Positions 6,811 through 15,547 of a stretch of 42,967 bases of DNA are shown piece after piece. The position numbers and the translations under genes were made by a program. This DNA comes from Nitriliruptorales bacterium (GTDB lineage: Bacteria > Actinomycetota > Nitriliruptoria > Nitriliruptorales > Nitriliruptoraceae). The stretch lies in NCBI GenBank assembly GCA_024637135.1, contig JAGXFT010000162.1, positions 1 to 42,967 of the forward strand. Reading direction: 5' to 3'. The notes beneath the pieces were generated by a model. The model did no database searches, had not been told where the DNA came from, and saw only the letters and a list, made by a program, of their open reading frames with translations. Each line of letters opens with the position of its first letter. The stretch's first letter is position 1.

Positions 6811-9800
6811 GTGATCGTGGCGAGCGACGGACGGGCATGGCTGCCGGCCCTGCTGGACGCCCTGCGCGACCAGACCCGGCGCCTCGACGACGTCGTGGCC
6901 GTGGACAACGCATCCACGGATGGCACCCGTGACCTGCTGATCCGGGTCCTGGGTCCGGACCGCGTGATCCTGTCCGACGCCGATGTGGGGTTCCCGCGCG
7001 CCGTGGCGATGGGCGTCGACGCACTTCCCGACGCCGACCACGTCCTGATCCTCCACGACGACCTGGTCCCCGACCCCGGGATGGTCGAAGCGCTGGTCGA
7101 CACGATGGTCGCGGACCCGCGACTGGCCGTGGTGGGCGCCAGGCTGGTCGACCACGAGGACCCCGGCCTCCTCCGCTCCGTGGGCTTCACCATCGACCGT
7201 CTCGGGCGGATCGACCGTGGACTGGAGCCGGGAGAACGCGACCAGGGCCAGTTCGACCGTCCGACCCGGCCCCTGGCCGTGTCGTCGGCGGCCATGCTCG
7301 TCCGCCGGGAGGTGTTCGTGAGCCTTGGCGGCTTCGACCGCCGCTTCCGGCTCTACCGCGACGACCTCGACTTCTGCTGGCGAGCCTGGACGGCCGGGTG
7401 GCAGGTCGCCATGGCCCCCGCGGCACGCGCTCGCCACCGTCGGGCCGCATCGTCCCACGCCCGCTCGGGCCAGGCGGCCTTCACGGGGCCGCGGTTCTAC
7501 CAGGAGCGCAACACCCTGGCCAGCATCATCAAGAACGTCCCGGGTGCGCGACTGCCGCTTGCCGTCGTGGTCTTCCTCCTGTCGGCCGCCCTGCGGGCCG
7601 TGTGGTACGTGCTGACGCGCCGCTTCGCCGATGCCTGGCAGACCCTGCGTGGCTGGGGGTGGAACCTGCGGCGGCTGCCGGGCACCCTCCGGCGTCGCCG
7701 CCAGGTCAACCAGCGCCGCCGCGTGACCCCGGCCGAACTCAACGACAAGTTCTCCCACCTCGGCCCGCAACTGCGCCAGATCCTGTCCGGCGTCCTCGAC
7801 CAGGTGATGGGCGGGGACCTGGACGTGACGGATCCGGTCGCGTCCGACGAACAGGCCGCCGTGGGCGTGCTCCCGCGGGTCCTGCGGACGTTCCGGCGGC
7901 GTCCGGCCACCACGGTCGCCATCGGTGCCGGCCTGGCCGGGCTGGTGGTGGTGCTGCCGCTGCTGTGGTCGGGGCCGCTGGCGCTGGGCCAGGTGCGCCC
8001 GTTCCCGTCGTCGGGCATGCGGCTGCTGGAGGACTACCTGTCGGTGTGGCACGACGCGGGCGCAGCGGCGACCCGCGAGGCGCCGTCACCGGCCCAGGCG
8101 TTGCTGGGGGCGATGCAACTCGTGCTCGCGAACAGCGCGTGGCTGGCCGAGCGCGCGCTGGTCATCGGATCGGTCGTGGTGGCCTGGTTGGTGGCGCTGC
8201 GGGCGGCGCGACCACTGGCCCCGACGACCGGGCCACGCGTGGCGGCGGCCACCGTGTACGCGCTGTCGCCGGCGTCGATCGCGGCCGCGCGCACCGGCCG
8301 GGTCGGGGCCATCGCCCTTGTCGTGGTCCTGCCGGCCGCCACGATCGGCCTCCACCTCGCCGTCTCGCGCCGGGTCCGGGGCGCGTCGGCATGGCGCGGT
8401 GCTGCCGGGGCGATCCTGGCGCTGGCGATCGGGATCGCCTTCGAGCCCGCGATGGTGGTGCCGTTCGGGGTGGTGCTGGTCGCGTTGGCCGTGCTGGTGG
8501 CGGTCCGTCGGGACGAGGCGGCGACACGGCGCGGGGCGGTCACGCGCCTGTTGGCGCTGGTGGTCGGCGTGCCGGCCGTGCTGTTCCCGTGGTCGCTCGG
8601 CCTGCTCGACCCGTCCGGGTGGTGGCCGCGGAGCGTGCTGTCGGTGGACGTGGTGGCCTCGCCGACCTGGCAGTGGCTGCTCCAGGCGCCCCAGCAGGTC
8701 GGATTCGCCGGGATCGCGGCCGGAGCGGGCGTCGTTGCCGCCGGTGCCTTCGGGGTGCTGTTCGCCGCGCGTCGCGAACCCGGCCGGGTCGCCGCCCTGC
8801 TGGTCGTCGCCGCGGTGGCCATCGCGAGTGCGGTGGTCCTGGACGGCCTGTCGACGCAGACACCGGCGTGGCCGGGCGTGCCGCTGCTGGTCGCGGCCGG
8901 TGCGATGGCTGCCCTGTTCGCGATCGGGCTGCGGCGGGTGGGACCGGTGCTCGTGGGGCACGCGTTCGGTTGGCGCCAGGTCGCTGCCGGTGTCCTGGTC
9001 ACCGCGGCGATCGTCGGGGTCGGCGTCACCACCCTGGACGTCCGCCAGACCGGCTGGGCCCGTGCGGGCGCGGACGACCTGCTGCCGGCCTTCGTGACGC
9101 AGGCCGGCGTGGAGGACGACTTCCTCGTGCTGACGCTGGCCGATGACGGCGGTCGGTTGTCGTGGGACCTGGTGGCCGACAGCGGTCCCACCATGGCGGC
9201 ATGGAGCGTGGCCTTCTCGCCGGGCCTGGAAGCCACCGTCGACGCCGTCGTCGAGTCGGTCGTCGCCCAGTCCGATCCGTCCGCAGCCGGCCGCCTCGGC
9301 CTCCTCAACATCCGGTACGTGCTCGTCCCCGAATCGGCCCGCAGCGACGACCTCGAGGCCGGTCTCGAGCGCCAGTTCGACCTGTTGTCACAGCCGGTCG
9401 CCGAGGGACTGGTCTACCGCCTGTCCAACGACCTGCCGATGGTCGGCGCGACCGAGCCCGCGGTCGTCAGTCGCATCCTGGCGACGGGCGCCCTGCCCGA
9501 CGACGTCGTGGTCGAGGAGATCCCGCCGCAGGACGGCGGCACCAGCTGGGTGCGCCGGGTCGGCTCGGAACCCGAGGTGATCCTGCTCGCGACGGTCGAG
9601 ACGGGTGCCTGGGAGGCGCGCGCGGACGGCCGCCTGCTCGAGGCCCAACAGGTCGACGGCCTGCTCCGGTTCGACGCGCCCCCGGACACCACGGTGGTGC
9701 TGACGCCGGTGGGCCAGGGCACTCGGACCCTGTCCCTCACCCTGCAACTGCTGGCCGTGCTGCTGGTCGTCTCCGTGCTGTTGCGGCCGCCCACGTCGGC

Positions 9801-9819
9801 GACCTCGGAGGACGAGTGA
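6811..9819 (+). CDS. Giant membrane glycosyltransferase, family 2 N-terminal domain
   Basis: 1002 residues from the first canonical start (GTG 6811). The GT2 domain occupies about 1-230: VIVAS-DG, VDNASTDGT (31-39), LHDDLVPDPG (metal and nucleotide site, about 81-90), GGFDRRFR and YRDDLDFCWRA (182-192). The central part has a first membrane segment near 248-267, another at 367-388 and a hydrophobic bundle from 450 to about 750. A soluble, probably extracytoplasmic tail precedes a last membrane helix (LLAVLLVVSVLL). The GTG start cuts off part of beta strand 1; ATC at 6772, preceded by gaggtg, would give the normal-looking N-terminus MTSTPAPQPVVAAVIVAS. The stop overlaps the next ATG (TGATG). 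Acceptor and sugar are unknown; the context suggests a surface glycan. Confidence 0.9.
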   Translation: MIVASDGRAWLPALLDALRDQTRRLDDVVAVDNASTDGTRDLLIRVLGPDRVILSDADVGFPRAVAMGVDALPDADHVLILHDDLVPDPGMVEALVDTMVADPRLAVVGARLVDHEDPGLLRSVGFTIDRLGRIDRGLEPGERDQGQFDRPTRPLAVSSAAMLVRREVFVSLGGFDRRFRLYRDDLDFCWRAWTAGWQVAMAPAARARHRRAASSHARSGQAAFTGPRFYQERNTLASIIKNVPGARLPLAVVVFLLSAALRAVWYVLTRRFADAWQTLRGWGWNLRRLPGTLRRRRQVNQRRRVTPAELNDKFSHLGPQLRQILSGVLDQVMGGDLDVTDPVASDEQAAVGVLPRVLRTFRRRPATTVAIGAGLAGLVVVLPLLWSGPLALGQVRPFPSSGMRLLEDYLSVWHDAGAAATREAPSPAQALLGAMQLVLANSAWLAERALVIGSVVVAWLVALRAARPLAPTTGPRVAAATVYALSPASIAAARTGRVGAIALVVVLPAATIGLHLAVSRRVRGASAWRGAAGAILALAIGIAFEPAMVVPFGVVLVALAVLVAVRRDEAATRRGAVTRLLALVVGVPAVLFPWSLGLLDPSGWWPRSVLSVDVVASPTWQWLLQAPQQVGFAGIAAGAGVVAAGAFGVLFAARREPGRVAALLVVAAVAIASAVVLDGLSTQTPAWPGVPLLVAAGAMAALFAIGLRRVGPVLVGHAFGWRQVAAGVLVTAAIVGVGVTTLDVRQTGWARAGADDLLPAFVTQAGVEDDFLVLTLADDGGRLSWDLVADSGPTMAAWSVAFSPGLEATVDAVVESVVAQSDPSAAGRLGLLNIRYVLVPESARSDDLEAGLERQFDLLSQPVAEGLVYRLSNDLPMVGATEPAVVSRILATGALPDDVVVEEIPPQDGGTSWVRRVGSEPEVILLATVETGAWEARADGRLLEAQQVDGLLRFDAPPDTTVVLTPVGQGTRTLSLTLQLLAVLLVVSVLLRPPTSATSEDE

Positions 9820-11663
9820 TGAACCCGCGTCGTCGCCCCCTGGCCCTGTTCTCCCTGGCCGTCCTGTTGGTCGCGGCGGTCTGGTACGGCCTGCCCGACC
9901 CGACCACCGTCGTCGTCCAGGAGGCGGTGGGTGAGGAGACCACGCAGCCGGCCACCGCAGGGGTGTGGTACTGCCCCTCGACCGACGAGGAGGCCGACTC
10001 CTCGATCGCCATGGCCGCCCCGCCCGGTGGTGAGCGCCCGTCGCTGTTCGAGGCCAACGACTTCCGCGGTGACGACCTGTCGGTGGAGACGGGCGAACTG
10101 TTCCCCGGCGCCGGCACCAGCCGCGACCTCGAGGACGGGTCGCGTGCCGTCGAGGTGCGGTGGAACGATCGCCCGTTGGTGACCACCCGGCTGACCCGGT
10201 ACGACGGCGACCGGCCCGGTCCGGTCGCGGGTCCGTGTCCGTCCTCGGTGGGCACCACGTGGTTCGTGCCGGGCGTCACCACCGCGGCGGGTGCCGGGGC
10301 CGAACTCCACGTCGGCAACCCGTTCTCGACCGAGGCCGCCGTCGCCGTGGAGTTCTTCACGTCGGCGGGGCTGGAGTCACCGCTGGCCGTGCAGAACGTG
10401 CCGGTCCCGGCCGGCGACACGGTCACCATCGACCTCGCCGAGGTGATGCCACAGCGCGAGGACCTCGGGGTCCGCGTCACGGCCCGGTCCGGCCGCGTCG
10501 CGGTCGAGGGGGCCCAGTCCAGCGTCCCCACCATCAACGGCGTCCGCGGTCGCTCGTGGGTCGGGGCGACCGATCGGCCGGCGACCACCTGGCACGTTCC
10601 CTGGGTCGCCTCCGCGGGCGACGACACCGCCGGCTTCGGTGCCGACGACCCACCCGGCGGCGACGAGACGGCGGAGCCCACCGAGGTCCCGACCGATCCC
10701 GACGAGATCGACGTCGTGGTGGAGGGCGAGGCGGATCCGCGCTCGTGGGTGTGGGTGTCCAACCCGTCGGGCGAGGTCGCCGAGCTCAACCTCAGCCTGC
10801 TGACCGGCGCCGGGCGCGTCGTCCCCGAACTGGTCACGCCGTTGCGGGTCAATCCGGAGTCGATCGTGCGCGTCGACCTCGACCCGCTGCTGGCCGCGGC
10901 AGGGGTGACCGGCGATGTCGGTGTCCAGGTGGTGTCGACCAACGAGGTGCCCGTGGTCGCGGGGGGCGGTGCCGTCGTGGCGACCGGGGGCGGCGTCGAC
11001 CGGACCGGGCTCGCCATCCTGGCGGGACAGCGTGACACCGACACCAACTGGTCGCTCACGGGTCCTGCGGGGGCCGGGCGGCGCCAGTTGCTGACCCTGG
11101 GCAACCCGACCGAGAGCACCGCCCGCGTCACGGTCTCGGCCTGGACCGGTGTCACCAGCGTCCGACCCGCCGACCTCCAGGAACTCACGCTGGCACCGGG
11201 CCAGACCACGACCGTGGACCTGTCGGAACTGGACCTGTCGGGTTCGTCGTTCACCGCCTTCGTCGGCGTGATCCAGGGGGGCGTGACCGCGTCGCTGCGC
11301 TCGGCCGTCGACGACGGGCCGCTGGGCCTGTCGGCCCCGGTGGGCGTCCCGTCCCGGATCTGGGTCTCCAGTGGCATCGTGACCGTGGTCCGGCGTCAGG
11401 AAGGCATGGTCAACCGCTTCGGCACCGACCTCGGCCTCGAGGTGCCGGATCCCGCACCCAGCCCGACTCCCGGCGTGCCGAGCGAGGGGAGCGACGGGAG
11501 CGATGGGGGCGTGAGCGGCGGCGACGGGGGCGACGGCACGCTCGAGGACCCGTCCGCCACGCCGACCCCGGGACCCTCGTCGCCCGGCTCGCCCGCACCG
11601 ACAGGGTCACCGTCGCCGGGCCCGAGCCCGTCGGCCGGGGCCACGTCCACCGGCGACGGCTGA
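9819..11663 (+). CDS. DUF5719 family exported protein
   Basis: 614 residues from an ATG overlapping the glycosyltransferase stop by one base. Residues 8-25 form a signal anchor (LALFSLAVLLVAAVWYG). The exported part contains GVWYCPS and repeated beta-rich blocks such as TTWFVPG, LHVGNPF, TTWHVPW, SWVWVSNPS and LLTLGNPT, as in the DUF5719 family that accompanies the large GT2 protein in actinobacteria. The last 70 residues are a Gly/Ser/Pro/Thr tail (PSPGPSPSAG). No catalytic motif is visible. The tail resembles wall-spanning or O-glycosylated linkers, and the fixed pairing suggests it is a partner or target of the neighbouring glycosyltransferase (inference). Confidence 0.8.
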   Translation: MNPRRRPLALFSLAVLLVAAVWYGLPDPTTVVVQEAVGEETTQPATAGVWYCPSTDEEADSSIAMAAPPGGERPSLFEANDFRGDDLSVETGELFPGAGTSRDLEDGSRAVEVRWNDRPLVTTRLTRYDGDRPGPVAGPCPSSVGTTWFVPGVTTAAGAGAELHVGNPFSTEAAVAVEFFTSAGLESPLAVQNVPVPAGDTVTIDLAEVMPQREDLGVRVTARSGRVAVEGAQSSVPTINGVRGRSWVGATDRPATTWHVPWVASAGDDTAGFGADDPPGGDETAEPTEVPTDPDEIDVVVEGEADPRSWVWVSNPSGEVAELNLSLLTGAGRVVPELVTPLRVNPESIVRVDLDPLLAAAGVTGDVGVQVVSTNEVPVVAGGGAVVATGGGVDRTGLAILAGQRDTDTNWSLTGPAGAGRRQLLTLGNPTESTARVTVSAWTGVTSVRPADLQELTLAPGQTTTVDLSELDLSGSSFTAFVGVIQGGVTASLRSAVDDGPLGLSAPVGVPSRIWVSSGIVTVVRRQEGMVNRFGTDLGLEVPDPAPSPTPGVPSEGSDGSDGGVSGGDGGDGTLEDPSATPTPGPSSPGSPAPTGSPSPGPSPSAGATSTGDG

Positions 11664-11689
11664 CCGCGAGGACCGCTGGGCGGCCATCC

Positions 11690-12109
11690 TCAGCCCCAGC
11701 CCAGTTCGTCGAGGCGGTCGTCGTCGATGCCGAAGTGGTGGGCGACCTCGTGCACGACCGTCGTGGCGACCAGTTCGCGCAGGTGGTCCGGTCCCGCCGC
11801 CCGCGCCTCCAGGGGGCCCCGGAAGAGCCGGATCCGGTCGGGCATCAGCGGGGCGCCCCAGGCTCGCTCGGGCAGTGGGGTGCCCTCGTAGAGGCCGAGC
11901 AGGATGGCATCGTCGTCGGTGGCCGGGGGCACGTCCTCGACCGCGATCTCGACGTTGTCGAGGCGCTCCAGGAGGGCGGGCGGCAGGGTGGCCACGGCCC
12001 GGTCGACCATCCGCACGAAGTCGGACAGGGTCGCGGCGCGCCAGCCGTTCCAGGGTCGTCGGCGACGATCCGGCGGGCGGCGGCGGTGGCGGGCATGGCG
12101 ATCGTCCAT
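11690..12109 (-). CDS. Small zincin-like metallopeptidase family protein (Rv3259-like)
   Basis: 139 residues on the minus strand between plus-strand genes. The zinc motif HEVAHHFGIDDDRLDELGW follows the HExxH-x-F-G pattern of the minimal zincin family (PF06262-like) that lies between whiB2 and DUF3499 genes in actinobacteria. The rest is compact: a helix (LSDFVRMVDRAVATLPPALLERL), then DNVEIAVEDVP and LLGLYEGTPL. The first 25 residues are Arg-rich and may not belong to the fold; no better internal start exists before residue 33. Substrates of this family are unknown. It faces the DUF3499 gene across a 75-base divergent gap. Confidence 0.85.
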   Translation of the reverse strand: MDDRHARHRRRPPDRRRRPWNGWRAATLSDFVRMVDRAVATLPPALLERLDNVEIAVEDVPPATDDDAILLGLYEGTPLPERAWGAPLMPDRIRLFRGPLEARAAGPDHLRELVATTVVHEVAHHFGIDDDRLDELGWG

Positions 12110-12184
12110 GCCCCCACGATAGACCGGGTGCGGTGCTGCACGGGTTGCGGGACTTCATCCCCGCGACCTGATTGACTGCCACGC

Positions 12185-12889
12185 ATGGCTGCTGAACCCC
12201 TTCCCCAGACCTTGTCCGCTGCCCGCGTGGGCCGTGACGTCGACGGCTGGTCCGCGTCCGCGTCGTCCGCCGCCGGTGCCCGACGCGCCGACCGGCAGGG
12301 CCGTGTGGTCCAGTCCATGGCCCACAAGGTCACGCGGCCGTGCAGCCGCAACGGGTGTCCCGCGCCCGCCCGCGCCTCCATGGAGCTCGACTACGCCGGC
12401 AAGAAGGTCACGCTCGTGCCCCTGATGGACCGGCGTGATCCGCGGTTCCTGGAGGTCTGCCCCACCCATGCCGAGGGCATGGACGTCCCGCGCGGCTGGG
12501 ACCTCGTGGACGAGCGCGACGAGGAGCCCATGACGCCCAGCGGACCGCCGACCGCCGAGGAGATGGGGTCCAGCGCCACCGTGGCGGTGCTCGCCGCGGC
12601 CCTGCGCGAGGTGCCGGCGCAGGCCGACCCGGCCGACGAGGATCCGATCGTGGACGAGGTGCCACTGCCGTCGGTCGTCGTGGCCGAGCCCCAGCCCCAA
12701 CCCCAGCCCCAACCGCAACCACCGTCGGGCCGAACCGTGGCACCACGCCACGTCGAGGCGGTCCCGGACGAACGCCAACTCCGGTTCGATGCTGCGGCCG
12801 ATCCGTCCGACGGTGCGGTCACCGACACCGACTCGCGCGCGGTCGCCCGGCCGGTCCGCGCTGCCCGTGACGAGGCCCAGTCCTCCTGA
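12185..12889 (+). CDS. DUF3499 family protein
   Basis: 234 residues. The DUF3499 core runs from about residue 52 (RPCSRNGCPAPARASMEL) to 110 (LEVCPTHAEGMDVPRGWDLV). The pattern C-x4-C ... C-x2-H and the closing PRGW are characteristic and suggest a small metal-binding unit. The C-terminal half is acidic and disordered, with a Pro-Gln run from a short DNA repeat near 12691-12720. Homologues usually begin just before the CSR motif, so ATG 12317 (MAHKVTRPCSR) is a plausible alternative start; neither start has a strong ribosome site. Function unknown; always near phosphomannomutase and WhiB2 genes in actinobacteria. Confidence 0.8.
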   Translation: MAAEPLPQTLSAARVGRDVDGWSASASSAAGARRADRQGRVVQSMAHKVTRPCSRNGCPAPARASMELDYAGKKVTLVPLMDRRDPRFLEVCPTHAEGMDVPRGWDLVDERDEEPMTPSGPPTAEEMGSSATVAVLAAALREVPAQADPADEDPIVDEVPLPSVVVAEPQPQPQPQPQPPSGRTVAPRHVEAVPDERQLRFDAAADPSDGAVTDTDSRAVARPVRAARDEAQSS

Positions 12890-13014
12890 CGTCCGTGCGG
12901 CCGCGCGCCGGGTGACCGTCCCACGGCCGGGACCGGTGGACGCCTGCGACCGGACCCGCCCCATCGGCGTCGCCCATGTGCTTGCATCCCCACCCGGATC
13001 GAGTGAGGACCACC

Positions 13015-14397
13015 ATGGACGACCGCAGCGTGCTGGATCGCCTCGTCAAGGCCTATGACGTGCGCGGCACCGACGACGAGTTGTCGGAGGACGTCGCCCG
13101 GGCACTGGGCGTGGGCATCGCCGAGGTGCTGGGGTCGCCCGGGCTGGACGGGGCCGTCGCGCTCGCCCATGACATGCGCCCCAGTTCCCCGATGATCGTG
13201 GCGGCCCTGTCCGCCGGCATCCGGTCGCGCGGCGTCGACGTGGTCCTGCTCGGGCTGCTGTCCACCGATGCGCTCAGCTTCGCCTCGGGGCACCTCGGCC
13301 GGGCCGGGGTGATGGTCACCGCCAGCCACAACCCGGCCGGCCACAACGGCATGAAGGTCTGTCGCGCCGGGGCCGTCCCGGTGGCGCTGGACACCGGCCT
13401 GGCCGAGATCCGCGATGTCGCCGCGCAGGTGCTGGCCGGCGTCCTGCCCGACGCCACCATGGACCCGGGCTCGGTCCACCACGACGACGTCACGGCGGCC
13501 TTCGTGGCCCACGTCCATGCCGTGGTCGACACGTCCACGCTCGCCGGGCTGCACCTGGCGGCCGACGCCGGCAACGGCATGGCCGGGCGGATGGTCCCGT
13601 TGGTGTTCGCCGACCTGGACGTCGAGGTCGACGAGCTGTTCTTCGACCTCGACGGGACCTTCCCCAACCACCCGGCGAACCCGCTGGACCCGGCCAACCT
13701 GGTCGATCTCGCGGCCCATGTCGTGGCCCACGACCTGCCGCTGGGGCTGGCCTTCGACGGGGACGCCGACCGCATGTTCGCCGTGGACGAGCGCGGCGAG
13801 CCGGTGCCGTCGTCGTTGGTCGGAGCGGTGGTGGCCGAGCGGCTGCTGGCGCGTCACCCCGGCGCCACCGTGCTCTACAACGTCATCTGTTCACGCACGG
13901 TGCCGGAGGTCATCGAGGCTGCCGGCGGCACGGCCGTGCGGACCAGGGTGGGCCACTCGCTGATCAAGGCCCGGATGGCCGAGACCGACGCCGTCTTCGC
14001 CGTCGAGCACAGCGGCCACTACTACTTCCGCGACTTCTTCCGGGCCGACTCCGGCATCGTGGCCGCGCTGGTGCTGCTGGAGGTGGTGGCCGAGGCCGGG
14101 CTGCCGCTGTCGGAGGTCGTGGCTCCCTACGACCGTCGCGTGGCCTCGGGCGAGCACGACCTGGAGGTGGACGACCCCGACGACGCCATCGAGCGGTTGG
14201 CGACCGCGATGGCCGACGACGCGGTCGCGATGGACCGTATGGACGGGCTGACCGTCGACGTCGCCGATGCCTGGTGCAACCTGCGGCCGTCCAACACCGA
14301 GCCGGTCCTGCGGCTCAACGTCGAGGGCGACGACCGGCCGGCCATGGCGCGCCTGTTCGACCGGGTGATGGCTATCGTGACGGACCCCGCTGCCTGA
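13015..14397 (+). CDS. manB: Phosphomannomutase / phosphoglucomutase
   Basis: 460 residues from ATG 13015, preceded by GTGAGGA 6 bases upstream. It interconverts mannose-6-phosphate and mannose-1-phosphate (or the glucose pair). All four alpha-D-phosphohexomutase signatures are present: KAYDVRG near the start, the phosphoserine loop VTASHNPAGHNGMK with Ser104, the magnesium loop DGDADR (248-253), the sugar-specificity loop EHSGHYYF, and the phosphate-binding loop RPSNTEPVLR near the C-terminus. Length is normal. With the guanylyltransferase at 2346 it would supply GDP-mannose for surface glycans. Confidence 0.93.
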   Translation: MDDRSVLDRLVKAYDVRGTDDELSEDVARALGVGIAEVLGSPGLDGAVALAHDMRPSSPMIVAALSAGIRSRGVDVVLLGLLSTDALSFASGHLGRAGVMVTASHNPAGHNGMKVCRAGAVPVALDTGLAEIRDVAAQVLAGVLPDATMDPGSVHHDDVTAAFVAHVHAVVDTSTLAGLHLAADAGNGMAGRMVPLVFADLDVEVDELFFDLDGTFPNHPANPLDPANLVDLAAHVVAHDLPLGLAFDGDADRMFAVDERGEPVPSSLVGAVVAERLLARHPGATVLYNVICSRTVPEVIEAAGGTAVRTRVGHSLIKARMAETDAVFAVEHSGHYYFRDFFRADSGIVAALVLLEVVAEAGLPLSEVVAPYDRRVASGEHDLEVDDPDDAIERLATAMADDAVAMDRMDGLTVDVADAWCNLRPSNTEPVLRLNVEGDDRPAMARLFDRVMAIVTDPAA

Positions 14398-14423
14398 TCC
14401 CCGATCCGCCCGGAGCGCTGCCC

Positions 14424-14603
14424 ATGCCCTATGTCGACGAGGTCCTGCTCGAGGTCCTGCGCTGCCCCGACTGTCGCGCCGAGGTCGACTACAAGGACCG
14501 TCGCAAGGTCGTGGTCTGCCGGGGGTGCGGGCTCCAGTACCCGGTCGTCGACGGCATCCCCGTGATGCTGGTCGACCAGGCCAAGCCATCGCGTCGTCGC
14601 TGA
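14424..14603 (+). CDS. Trm112-family small zinc-ribbon protein
   Basis: 59 residues from ATG 14424, with CGGAG 9 bases upstream. Cys14, Cys17, Cys32 and Cys35 form two C-x2-C knuckles around a short hairpin, and YPVVDGIPVML is the family signature (UPF0434/Trm112p-like). Eukaryotic Trm112 activates methyltransferases; the bacterial role is not settled. In actinobacteria it regularly follows the phosphomannomutase gene, as here. Confidence 0.88.
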   Translation: MPYVDEVLLEVLRCPDCRAEVDYKDRRKVVVCRGCGLQYPVVDGIPVMLVDQAKPSRRR

Positions 14604-14650
14604 TCGACCGTGCTCCCACCTCCCCGTCCGGTGCTCCACGAAGGCCTGCC

Positions 14651-15469
14651 ATGACCACCTCCGATGCGGCCGCCGCGGCCACGGCAGCGGCCCTTCACCA
14701 CGCCCTCGGTGACGAGGTCGACGTCCTCGTGACACTCGGCTCGGGCCTGTCCGGCGTGGCCGACGTCCTCACCGATGCGGTCTCGCTGCCGACCACGATC
14801 CTGCCCGGGATCCCGGCGTCGACGGTGCCCGGCCACACCTCGACCCTGCGCTACGGCCGGATCGGGTCGCTGCGGGTGCTCACCCAGGTCGGTCGCGTGC
14901 ATCTCTACGAGGGCCACACCGGTGCCGACGTGACCCGCATGGTGGACGCTGCGGCCCTGCTGGGCGCGCACACCTTCCTGGTGACCAACGCCGCGGGCGG
15001 GCTCGAGCCGTCGTGGACCCCCGGGGACGTGATGGTCCTCCGCGACCACCTCAACCTCACCGGCACGACCCCGCTGCTGGGTGTCGTGCGGGATGGCGGC
15101 CCGGTGTTCGTCGACATGGCCGAGCCCTACGACCACGAGTTGCGCGCGCTGGCCCACCGGGTCGCCGCCGACACCGGCCTGTCGTTGCGCGAGGGGGTCT
15201 ACGCCGGCCTGCTCGGTCCGGCCTACGAGACGCCGGCCGAGGTCGCGATGCTCCGCACGCTGGGGGCGACGGCGGTCGGCATGTCCACGGTCCTGGAGGT
15301 GGTGGCGGCCCGCAGTCATGGCCTCGACGTGTTGGGCCTGTCGACCATCACCAACGTCCACGGGGACGGCGTCGAGACCACCCATGCCGAGGTCATCGAG
15401 GTGGGCGCACGCGTCGCCGCTGACGTCACGCGGCTGGTCGCGGGCATCCTCCGGGACATCGCGGCCTGA
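14651..15469 (+). CDS. punA: Purine nucleoside phosphorylase (trimeric NP-II type)
   Basis: 272 residues from ATG 14651. The enzyme cleaves purine ribonucleosides with phosphate to base and ribose-1-phosphate. Visible motifs are LGSGLSGVAD (phosphate loop), PGHTS, GRVHLYEGH, VTNAAGGL, the purine-site segment GVYAGLLGPAYETPAE, GMSTVLEV and the base-contacting STITN (Asn), which indicates 6-oxopurine specificity. It occupies the position where mycobacteria have the SIS-domain and ManA genes, so the salvage gene has moved into the mannose cluster. Confidence 0.92.
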   Translation: MTTSDAAAAATAAALHHALGDEVDVLVTLGSGLSGVADVLTDAVSLPTTILPGIPASTVPGHTSTLRYGRIGSLRVLTQVGRVHLYEGHTGADVTRMVDAAALLGAHTFLVTNAAGGLEPSWTPGDVMVLRDHLNLTGTTPLLGVVRDGGPVFVDMAEPYDHELRALAHRVAADTGLSLREGVYAGLLGPAYETPAEVAMLRTLGATAVGMSTVLEVVAARSHGLDVLGLSTITNVHGDGVETTHAEVIEVGARVAADVTRLVAGILRDIAA

Positions 15470-15547
15470 GTTCGCGCGTGACCGCCCACGGTCCACAGCG
15501 GCGATCACGACCGTCCGGGACGCGGTCCGGGGCGACAGGCTGGGTGC

